This document shows, one piece after another, positions 8,816 through 15,782 of a DNA stretch of 64,000 nt. This DNA is from Proteinivorax hydrogeniformans (lineage in GTDB: Bacteria > Bacillota > Proteinivoracia > Proteinivoracales > Proteinivoracaceae): the NCBI RefSeq assembly GCF_040515995.1, contig NZ_CP159485.1, positions 2,170,001-2,234,000 on the forward strand, read 5' to 3'. The notes under the pieces are model-generated. The model was not told the DNA's origin. It ran no database searches and worked only from the letters and a program-made list of their open reading frames with translations. Every line of letters starts with the position of its first letter. Within the stretch, counting starts at the first letter, position 1. A program made the translations under genes and the position numbers.

Positions 8816-9469
8816 TTATTCTTTAGTAATCTCATTTATGATTTTATTTTCTTTAAGTTGCATCTTGTATTCAAACTTTTCGTTAGCTGAAGCTATGAAA
8901 GCTCCTACCCAAGCACTGCGAAGAGAGTAAAACAACTCAATATCTGCACCTACAGACTCCCAATAACCGCGATGTAAGCAGGATACAACATCCCACCTTA
9001 GATACTCCTCCCTAACGTCAACTATGTTATTTACTTGATCGCAAGGCATCCCATCTAAAATATTGTTATTTAGTGATTGGTAAAGCTCTTCGGCATTTTT
9101 GGGTTCTTCTTTTTCCTTTGCTTTTTTACCAATACGCTCTCCATGAGATTTGTGAGTAGAAAGCAAAACGTTCTTTGCCTTTTTATCAAATGTAGCAGTT
9201 ACTTTAGCGATAAACTCAGCTTGCCTGGTTTCCGCTATTTCTATCCTTTGTTGTAACCATCCATGAATGTTATCATGTTGTATAGCTTTTTCTAAATCTA
9301 CTCCCTTTTCAAATGGATGCCCATACTTTTGTTTTACTTCAGCATAAATGGAGGCAATGTCTTCAGCAAACTCTTTTTGTAGGTCTTCTACTAATTGTGC
9401 CTCTAAATCTTCAAAAATAAGCACTTTGTTAAACAGCCAGTGATGTATCGATCCTAAAAATGCGCTCAT
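8816..9469 (-). CDS. Conserved-looking hypothetical protein, 217 aa
   Basis: I do not recognise the family with confidence. The protein is soluble, helical and charged. It opens MSAFLGSIHHWLFNK, has a central lysine/glutamate-rich hinge (GKKAKEKEEPKNAE), then GMPCDQVNNIV and CLHRGYWESVG. Several His, Glu and Cys residues (IHHW, CDQ, CLH) could bind a metal or cofactor, but no known motif is complete. It is monocistronic with a GGACGTGAT-type site before the ATG. Spacing and codon use look like a genuine gene. Confidence 0.6.
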   Translation of the reverse strand: MSAFLGSIHHWLFNKVLIFEDLEAQLVEDLQKEFAEDIASIYAEVKQKYGHPFEKGVDLEKAIQHDNIHGWLQQRIEIAETRQAEFIAKVTATFDKKAKNVLLSTHKSHGERIGKKAKEKEEPKNAEELYQSLNNNILDGMPCDQVNNIVDVREEYLRWDVVSCLHRGYWESVGADIELFYSLRSAWVGAFIASANEKFEYKMQLKENKIINEITKE

Positions 9470-9623
9470 TTAAATCACGTCCTTTCTTATATCTATTATA
9501 GTTAACTAAATGCTATGGGGCATTGACTGTAATCACATTTTCTCGTTATTATTTTCAGCTAGTTAACGTTTATTTATTATGTTATAATCGAATTTATATA
9601 TAACTTTTAGCTAGGTGGTTACT

Positions 9624-10121
9624 ATGAAAGAAAAAATCATTAACCTTTGGAAAAAGCTTTCACAAATTAGCGATACCCCGCATGCCATCGCTCTTGGTGC
9701 AGCCTTAGGTTTAGGATGGAATTTCATCCCATCTTTAGGCATAGGGCCCTTTATGAGTATTTTTTCAGCAAAAATCTTTAAAGCTAGCGGTATAGCGGCT
9801 GTAACTATTAATTTAGGAACTGGTTTTTTTATTCCAGTACTCTACACTTTAAACATGGTTACAGGTCGATTTATTTTAGGAGATTTTTTGTCTTTTATGG
9901 ACATGGAGGAAGAACTCAGCAATTCTATGCAATCTTCGCTAGATGGTATCGAAGCTGTGACAAATACACCGTCATCTTTCTTTTCTTTAGACACAGTTAC
10001 TGAGATGGGAGCTGAGTTCTTTCTTGGCGGCTTTATAAATGCTGCTATTTTTGGTTTGATACTTTACGGTCTAATCTGGACACCACCTTTTATCAAAGGA
10101 AAAATTCAAAGAAAAACTTAA
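9624..10121 (+). CDS. DUF2062 small membrane protein
   Basis: 165 residues from the ATG at 9624, with AGGTGG at 9613-9618; a GTG at 9615 lies inside the ribosome site and is unlikely. The pattern PHAIALGAALGLGWNFIPSLG and the following hydrophobic segments match DUF2062, a family of small membrane proteins of unknown function often found near glycosyltransferase or lipid genes. About three membrane helices are expected. It stands alone, convergent with a pilin gene across a shared terminator. Confidence 0.8.
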   Translation: MKEKIINLWKKLSQISDTPHAIALGAALGLGWNFIPSLGIGPFMSIFSAKIFKASGIAAVTINLGTGFFIPVLYTLNMVTGRFILGDFLSFMDMEEELSNSMQSSLDGIEAVTNTPSSFFSLDTVTEMGAEFFLGGFINAAIFGLILYGLIWTPPFIKGKIQRKT

Positions 10122-10125
10122 AAAT

Positions 10126-10170
10126 AAAAAGAGGGTCTATCTCAAGACATTTGAGATAGACCCTCTTTTT
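10126..10170. terminator. Bidirectional terminator
   Basis: A 20-bp stem (AAAAAGAGGGTCTATCTCAA with its complement, one bulge) lies between convergent genes, with T-runs on both sides. Confidence 0.9.
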
Positions 10171-10173
10171 ATT

Positions 10174-10521
10174 TTAATTATCATTATGTTCACTACATAC
10201 TATCTTACCACCTTCTAAGCTGTACTCACCACCTGATGGGCACTTGAGCATATTTTGCAAAAAGTTTTGTTTATGTAGATACTCAACTATATTTTCTTCA
10301 CCTAGCTTGCTTTCATTTAGCTCAGTATTATTTACAATTTCATATTGAGTCAAAGCCCCTTCAATGACTTTAATAGTGCTTTTACATAGTTCATCGTTGG
10401 CGTGGCTTGATCCAGTGGCAATATTGGGGACTGTCAGCACTAAAATAACACCTAAAAGCGAAATAACTATCAACACCTCCAAAAGAGTAAACCCTTTTTC
10501 GTTGAACTTTAACGACTTCAT
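10174..10521 (-). CDS. Type IV-like prepilin, ComGC-like
   Basis: 115 residues from the ATG at 10521, which follows a GGGGGAGAG site; the longer in-frame ORF to 10614 has no ribosome site. The N-terminus has the prepilin peptidase signal KGFTLLEVLIVI followed by a 20-residue hydrophobic helix. The C-terminal part has two cysteines and a CPSGGEY segment, as in Gram-positive ComGC and related minor pilins. Such proteins are cleaved after Gly and assembled into a DNA-uptake or adhesive pilus. No assembly ATPase, platform protein or peptidase gene is nearby, so it is an orphan here. Confidence 0.75.
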   Translation of the reverse strand: MKSLKFNEKGFTLLEVLIVISLLGVILVLTVPNIATGSSHANDELCKSTIKVIEGALTQYEIVNNTELNESKLGEENIVEYLHKQNFLQNMLKCPSGGEYSLEGGKIVCSEHNDN

Positions 10522-10711
10522 AAATAACCACTCTCCCCCGAAAATGTAACTTAATGTTTTAAATTCGACACTTTTGCACAAAATCCTGCGCAAAATTTTA
10601 AATTTTTCAATCATTAGTGAATATTTAAACTATACTAATTATTCCCTAGACGCCTTTTTATAAGATACTTAAACTATTTTATAAAAAACATCAAATATTT
10701 TAATATTTTAG

Positions 10712-10739
10712 TTGACATTTTGAATTGTTTGACTATAAT
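10712..10739 (+). promoter_or_regulatory. Sigma-A promoter for ABC exporter operon
   Basis: Perfect -35 TTGACA (10712-10717) and -10 TATAAT (10734-10739) with a 16-nt spacer, about 110 nt upstream of the first exporter gene. The untranslated leader is therefore around 100 nt. Confidence 0.8.
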
Positions 10740-10849
10740 TAAAGTAAGATATTAATAATATCAAGTTTTAAATTAAATATATGAATAGAACAAGGTTAAC
10801 TTAAATATTGTTTATTCATATATTAAAAATAATAAGGAGGATTTTAAAT

Positions 10850-12586
10850 ATGGTTGATAAGCGTTTGGTTAATTTATTTAAAAGGCAGCCTAGTCTAAAG
10901 CCTTATCTATTTATCACTGCTTTATGTATTTTAGCAGAAATCATACTCAGCTTGGTTATGGCTCAGTCTTTGAGGGTAATTACAGATAGCGCCATTGAAG
11001 TTAACTACGGACCTTTTTATACTTATTTAATAGTTTTATTAACAACTACAGCCTTGCTTTCACTATGTGTAGGGGTTAAAACTTTTTCAACGGGGCATTT
11101 AAGCGAGAGAATATCATTTAATCTTAGAAAAAAGGGGACCCAAAAAATAATAGATTTACCACAGTCAAAGCTCGATACTATGCATTCTGGAGATAGCATG
11201 TCTAAGCTTTCAAATGACCTGCAGTTGATTAGACAGTTTTTGGAATATGATGGGTACTTCTTAGTTCTTAGACCTCTTATGGCAGTCACTTCACTTGTTT
11301 ACCTGCTATGGTTAAACTGGCAGCTTACCCTTATCAGCTTAATTGTGTTACCAGTTTTAATTTTAGCCACTTCCCTTTTAGGAAAACCTATCGCCAAGTA
11401 TAGTAAAGGATTACAAGATGAACTTTCTAGCATGAACAACTCAACTCAAGATATTCTAGGCGGAGTTTCAATAATTAAAGCCTTTAATTTACAGGAAGTG
11501 GTTCGGCAAAAGTTTGATAAGCAGGTAGATAGATCGCTAAATAGGGGAGTTGAGTTAGGAAAAAAAAGAGCTGTACTGCAAAGCTTGACTGTAGCATTTT
11601 CTTTTATTCCTTTTTTGGCAACTTTTGGTATAGGTGGCTATTTGACAGTTATTGGTTCAATGCAACCTGGAGCTCTTTTAGCTTTTATAAATCTATTAAA
11701 TAACTTAACTTTTCCAATTGCTCAGATCCCAAATCATTATGGAAGCTATAAAACCGCTATGGAAGGGTTAAAAAGAATATTTAAGCTTTTAGATGAAGAA
11801 AAGGAAAGAGATAATGGTCAAACCTTTGATATATATGAAGGCGAAACGTTAGTTGATATTCAAAATCTAACCTTCGGTTATAACGGTAATGAAGTTTTAA
11901 AAAACTTAAGCTTTACTGTTCGCAAAGGTGAGACAATAGCGCTAGTGGGTCCTAGCGGCAGTGGAAAGTCGACTATATTCAAACTCCTTACAGGATTTTA
12001 CTCGGGGTATAGTGGAAAAATCAGCATGTTTGGAAAAGATCTAACTAAGTGGAATCTTGATGGTTTACGTTCAAACATTTCAACGGTAAGCCAAGACACT
12101 TATCTATTTCCAGCTACTATTATGGAAAACTTAGTGCTTGCTAAAACAGGCTGCTCCAAAGAAGATATGGTGAGGGCGTCAAAAATAGCAAACGCCCATG
12201 ACTTTATCCAAAAACAACCAGATAAGTATAACACCAAAGTCAGCGAACGAGGTGATAATTTATCCGGTGGGCAAAAACAAAGGCTTGCAATAGCAAGAGC
12301 TGTGCTAAAAAATCCAAAGCTATTGCTACTTGACGAAGCAACTTCAGCCTTAGATACTGAGTCAGAGGCAGTGGTACAAAGCGCTTTAGAAAAGGCCATG
12401 GAAGGCAGAACAAGCATTGTAATTGCCCATAGATTATCCACCATAGTCAAGGCGGATAGAATTTTAGTTTTAGATAATGGCTGCATTATCGAAGAGGGTA
12501 ACCATCAAGAATTACTAGCTCAAAAAGGATTCTATTATAGCCTTTACCATAAGCAGTTTAAGAAAAATAAAGGCGGTGTTGCATAA
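10850..12586 (+). CDS. ABC exporter half-transporter, subunit 1
   Basis: 578 residues from the ATG at 10850, preceded by AAGGAGG; the longer frame to 10808 has no site. Six membrane helices (about residues 20-310) are followed by an ATP-binding domain with Walker A GPSGSGKST, signature NLSGGQKQR and Walker B LLLLDEATSALD with catalytic Glu. It is a type IV fold (MsbA/LmrA-like) exporter for drugs, lipids or peptides; the substrate is unknown. The stop overlaps the start of the next gene by one base (TAATG), so the pair very likely forms a heterodimer. A strong sigma-A promoter precedes it. Confidence 0.9.
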   Translation: MVDKRLVNLFKRQPSLKPYLFITALCILAEIILSLVMAQSLRVITDSAIEVNYGPFYTYLIVLLTTTALLSLCVGVKTFSTGHLSERISFNLRKKGTQKIIDLPQSKLDTMHSGDSMSKLSNDLQLIRQFLEYDGYFLVLRPLMAVTSLVYLLWLNWQLTLISLIVLPVLILATSLLGKPIAKYSKGLQDELSSMNNSTQDILGGVSIIKAFNLQEVVRQKFDKQVDRSLNRGVELGKKRAVLQSLTVAFSFIPFLATFGIGGYLTVIGSMQPGALLAFINLLNNLTFPIAQIPNHYGSYKTAMEGLKRIFKLLDEEKERDNGQTFDIYEGETLVDIQNLTFGYNGNEVLKNLSFTVRKGETIALVGPSGSGKSTIFKLLTGFYSGYSGKISMFGKDLTKWNLDGLRSNISTVSQDTYLFPATIMENLVLAKTGCSKEDMVRASKIANAHDFIQKQPDKYNTKVSERGDNLSGGQKQRLAIARAVLKNPKLLLLDEATSALDTESEAVVQSALEKAMEGRTSIVIAHRLSTIVKADRILVLDNGCIIEEGNHQELLAQKGFYYSLYHKQFKKNKGGVA

Positions 12587-14313
12587 TGAAAAGCCTCCTA
12601 GGATTATTCAACTTGTTGAAGGGTTATCGAATAAAATATACCTTAGGGCTACTGTGTACATGTGTCCTTGACCTTAATCAGATTTTTATAGCTACTATAT
12701 TTATGATTTTATTTGATGGTATCATAGGCCAGGATATTGATTTAGTTATCAGTGCAGTGTATGGCTTTTTGGCACTGACAGTATTTCTTACAGTATTTAT
12801 GCTGATAGGACTAATTCTAATTAGAACATCTACTATCCGTGGCATAAGCAATTTGCGAGCTAAGGCCTTTGCCAAGATGTTAAATCTTCCCCAACAAGAA
12901 TATAGTAAAAACCATAGTGGAGATTTTATATCAAGGGTAACAAATGACATTCAAACTTTAGAAAAATCTTTAACTCAACACTTAGTAAACTTAACTAACA
13001 CATTTTTGGCCGGTATCGCATGTATAGTCTATATGTTTATTCTTAACTGGAAGTTTGCGCTAGGTTTATTGGCATGGAACTTATTAAATTTAGCTATTTC
13101 TAGCCTGTTTATTAAACCTATGAAAAAAAGTAGCGATAAAATACAAAAAAAATTAGGTTCTACAACTGAAGAAATCTCTGATATCATCGCAGGCTCCGCA
13201 GTTATAAAGTTATACAATCTTAAAAATTATGTGGCTAAAAAGTTCCACAGAAAAAATAGTGATGTATTAGATGCTTCCTTAAAAAGGGTTAAACTCAACG
13301 CCTTTATGCAGGGTATTAATAACTTCTTAAGTAAATTTTCTTTTGTCGGATTTTTAGCAATTGCTAGCATTTTTATTATCAGAAGAGAAGTCTCTTTTGG
13401 AGAGGTGTTAGCTATAAACCAGCTTCAAAATGGTGTAGGCTATTTCTTTAATAGCCTAGGAGAGTTTTTAAATCAAGTTCAGCAATCGCTAGCTGGCTTT
13501 AACCGAGTTAAAAATCTTTTAGAAAAAGATGATGAGCCTAAAGCCTTTGATAAAATGGCTGAACAAAATACCAGCTGTGCATTATCTTTAAAAGATGTTA
13601 AGTTCTCTTACAACTGCGAAGATAAAGTGCTAGAAAATATATCATTTGAGGTCCAAGAAGGGGAAACTGTGGCAATAGTGGGGCCTAGCGGTGGTGGAAA
13701 GAGCACTATCTTTAAGTTAATTTTAGGTCTGTACCAGCCAAAGGGTGGTAGTATGTCATATCTATCTAAAACTGCCCACCATTATTCTTTAAAAGAGCTT
13801 CGAGATCTAACCTCCTTTGTTCCGCAAGAGCCATATCTTTTTAGCGGAACAGTAAAGGAAAATATAGCCTATGGAAATACTGATGCAACTGATTTAGAAA
13901 TATATGCTGCTGCTAAGGCAGCAAACGCCCATGACTTTATATTAAAGTTAGAGAAGGGCTATGACACACCTGTTGGAGAAAGAGGTATATTTTTATCCGG
14001 TGGGCAAAAACAGCGTATAGCCATAGCTAGAGCGATTATTAAAAATGCCCCAATCTTGCTTTTAGACGAAGCCACTTCCTCTTTAGACAATGAGTCTGAG
14101 AGTTTAGTGCAAAGGGCATTAGATGACCTTATGAGAAATAAAACAACATTAATAATTGCCCATAGATTATCAACAATACAAAATGCAGATCGCATTTTGG
14201 TGGTTGACCAAGGACGGATAGTGGAAAGCGGAAATCATCAAGAGCTTTTAACTAAAAAAGGAATATATGCGGGGCTTCATAAAGTTCAGTTCGATAAGAA
14301 AAAAGGAGCCTAA
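12586..14313 (+). CDS. ABC exporter half-transporter, subunit 2
   Basis: 575 residues with six membrane helices and an ATP-binding domain: Walker A GPSGGGKST, signature FLSGGQKQR and Walker B ILLLDEATSSLD. In many heterodimeric exporters of Gram-positives one half has a degenerate catalytic site. By eye both halves here keep the Walker B glutamate and the full signature, so both sites may hydrolyse ATP. It is translationally coupled to subunit 1 and followed by a strong terminator. There is no peptidase C39 domain, so a bacteriocin-processing role is not supported. Confidence 0.9.
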   Translation: MKSLLGLFNLLKGYRIKYTLGLLCTCVLDLNQIFIATIFMILFDGIIGQDIDLVISAVYGFLALTVFLTVFMLIGLILIRTSTIRGISNLRAKAFAKMLNLPQQEYSKNHSGDFISRVTNDIQTLEKSLTQHLVNLTNTFLAGIACIVYMFILNWKFALGLLAWNLLNLAISSLFIKPMKKSSDKIQKKLGSTTEEISDIIAGSAVIKLYNLKNYVAKKFHRKNSDVLDASLKRVKLNAFMQGINNFLSKFSFVGFLAIASIFIIRREVSFGEVLAINQLQNGVGYFFNSLGEFLNQVQQSLAGFNRVKNLLEKDDEPKAFDKMAEQNTSCALSLKDVKFSYNCEDKVLENISFEVQEGETVAIVGPSGGGKSTIFKLILGLYQPKGGSMSYLSKTAHHYSLKELRDLTSFVPQEPYLFSGTVKENIAYGNTDATDLEIYAAAKAANAHDFILKLEKGYDTPVGERGIFLSGGQKQRIAIARAIIKNAPILLLDEATSSLDNESESLVQRALDDLMRNKTTLIIAHRLSTIQNADRILVVDQGRIVESGNHQELLTKKGIYAGLHKVQFDKKKGA

Positions 14314-14316
14314 ATA

Positions 14317-14360
14317 AAGAGCAAGAAGGCTTTAGCACAAGCTAAAGCCTTCTTGCTCTT
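14317..14360 (+). terminator. Terminator of ABC exporter operon
   Basis: A 20-bp stem (AAGAGCAAGAAGGCTTTAGC and complement) with a 4-nt loop, followed by TTTTG. Confidence 0.9.
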
Positions 14361-14379
14361 TTGTTATCGTTCAAAGTAA

Positions 14380-14550
14380 CTAAAAGTAAGGTCCGTAAAG
14401 CATCCATAGAATGTAAATAAAAAAGAGAGCAAAAATAGTTATTACTACAATCTTTTTATTGGTTGATTCTTTACTTCTTACTATGACTGCAGAGACTGGA
14501 AGAACAAAGGCTATTATGAATGTTATTAATGCAAAAATATGCTTATTCAT
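14380..14550 (-). CDS. Small membrane protein, 56 aa
   Basis: Read by hand from the minus strand: ATG at 14550, TAG at 14380-14382, with an AGGGGG site upstream. The product starts MNKHIFALITFIIAFVLPV and ends LWMLYGPYF. Two hydrophobic helices are joined by a short basic loop (RSKESTNKK). Function unknown. It follows the lipoprotein and sortase genes on the same strand and could be a late member of that unit, though a tandem repeat separates them. Confidence 0.6.
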   Translation of the reverse strand: MNKHIFALITFIIAFVLPVSAVIVRSKESTNKKIVVITIFALFFIYILWMLYGPYF

Positions 14551-14580
14551 ATAATCCCCCTTAGTGCCAGACGTGCTGTT

Positions 14581-14622
14581 ACTAGATACTAGTTACTAGT
14601 TACTAGTTACTAGTTACTAACT
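14581..14622. repeat. Heptanucleotide tandem repeat, unit ACTAGTT
   Basis: Six 7-bp units: one ACTAGAT, four exact ACTAGTT and one ACTAACT. The repeat runs up to the stop codon of the lipoprotein gene (14621-14623). Confidence 0.9.
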
Positions 14623-14911
14623 ACTGCCTATATTGCTTTCTCGTAAACGATATTCCACCAAATCCTCCGATAACAGCTAGGTAAAACCCAAAGTCATAAG
14701 CTAAGCCTGTGTTTATAGGCTCATAGATACGAATTCCTTCGTTAAAGAGTCCAATAATAAGAGAGATAGGTGCAATCCAGCCATGCCATATACCCCAGAA
14801 AAAACCTGCCGGCTCCTCGGTAGTATAAGAGCCATCGCCTGGTACACAACCAGTTAATAACATCAAAAATGTTAGAATTAACACCATTAAAATAACCTTT
14901 TTAACTTTCAT
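14621..14911 (-). CDS. Small conserved lipoprotein-like membrane protein
   Basis: 96 residues from the ATG at 14911, which has GGGGTGG upstream; a longer frame to 14950 lacks a site. The N-terminus is a signal peptide ending in a lipobox (LLTGC, Cys about residue 22). The rest has the segment PAGFFWGIWHGWIAPISLI and then YDFGFYLAVIGGFGG, with one or two membrane-spanning stretches. I recall small proteins with this wording in other Firmicutes but no assigned function. It lies 65 nt downstream of the sortase gene on the same strand. Confidence 0.65.
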   Translation of the reverse strand: MKVKKVILMVLILTFLMLLTGCVPGDGSYTTEEPAGFFWGIWHGWIAPISLIIGLFNEGIRIYEPINTGLAYDFGFYLAVIGGFGGISFTRKQYRQ

Positions 14912-14975
14912 TTCTACCACCCCGTTTAGATATTTGTATATTATATTCAAGATAGTAATAAGATAACCTTTTTTA

Positions 14976-15725
14976 TTATTCCGAATCTATTTTTGTGGCG
15001 TGTACTACCAGGCGAGCATCGTCAAAGGTATAATCGCAGGTAGATAGGGTTAAAATTTTGTTTTCTACTCCCACATCAATATCCATTTCTATTATAGATC
15101 GCCTTCTAATTTCATCTAGCAGGTCTTGGTATTCTTCATCGTTATCAAAGTCTGTTTCAATATAGTTGAAATCCGTATCAGTTATATATACCGAAAAGAC
15201 TTTCCACTTTGTTTCATCATATAGGGTATCTAGTTTTATGTATCTGTGTTCATTTGCAAACTCCTGGCTTTTATACCTTTTAAGATTTTCAAACATAGAG
15301 CCATCTCGCATTCTATGGCCATAAATTACAGTGTTTTTGCCTAAATCTTCAACTGTGTTACGAAAATCCATAAAAATAGCTCCACCAGGGTTCCATTCTC
15401 TATTAAAATTTCGCTCTAGGTAATAGTCGTTATCTTCTGCCTGAACAACAGGGTAGTTAATTTTTGTTTCTGGTATTTTTATCCAACCGACAATATCTTC
15501 ATTTATTTCCTTTAGCTTTTCAAACTTATCCACTTCATCATCATCATTATTTGTATCTTGTTTTTCTTCGTTTAACCGGTGACTTTCCTGATACATACTT
15601 TCCAACTCAGAATATACCCTACGGTTAGCATAATACCCATAAAAAGATTGCCCTATTTTAAATAACGAAAAAGCTAGTATAACTGCTAAAACTATTGTTA
15701 TAATTCTTTTTAACACCGTTATCAT
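14976..15725 (-). CDS. srtB: Class B sortase
   Basis: About 249 residues. An N-terminal membrane anchor (ITIVLAVILAFSLF) is followed by the sortase beta-barrel. The catalytic His lies in VIYGHRMRDGSMF, the Cys in TLSTCDYTF and the Arg in DARLVVHA, a complete His-Cys-Arg set with class B spacing. Sortases join cell-wall proteins to peptidoglycan after cutting a sorting motif. The gene lies directly downstream of a protein ending in NPETG plus a membrane anchor, its probable substrate. The start is uncertain: the ATG at 15725 overlaps the AGAGGTGAT site, so a GTG at 15716 may be used. Confidence 0.9.
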   Translation of the reverse strand: MITVLKRIITIVLAVILAFSLFKIGQSFYGYYANRRVYSELESMYQESHRLNEEKQDTNNDDDEVDKFEKLKEINEDIVGWIKIPETKINYPVVQAEDNDYYLERNFNREWNPGGAIFMDFRNTVEDLGKNTVIYGHRMRDGSMFENLKRYKSQEFANEHRYIKLDTLYDETKWKVFSVYITDTDFNYIETDFDNDEEYQDLLDEIRRRSIIEMDIDVGVENKILTLSTCDYTFDDARLVVHATKIDSE

Positions 15726-15748
15726 CACCTCTACTTATACTAAAATCA

Positions 15749-15779
15749 AAAATCAGCGAAGCATAGCTTCGCTGATTTT
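15749..15779 (-). terminator. Terminator between wall protein and sortase genes
   Basis: Perfect 14-bp stem AAAATCAGCGAAGC / GCTTCGCTGATTTT with a 3-nt loop, followed by T-rich sequence on the minus strand. It should reduce read-through from the LRR gene into the sortase gene. Confidence 0.85.
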
Positions 15780-15782
15780 ATT

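Noticed and set aside
10522-10614. Pilin frame extended to 10614.
   Set aside because: Prepilin leaders are short; the ATG at 10521 puts KGFTLLE near the N-terminus and has a ribosome site.
12586-14313. ABC exporter as a bacteriocin or lantibiotic system.
   Set aside because: No peptidase C39 domain, precursor peptide or modification enzyme is nearby.
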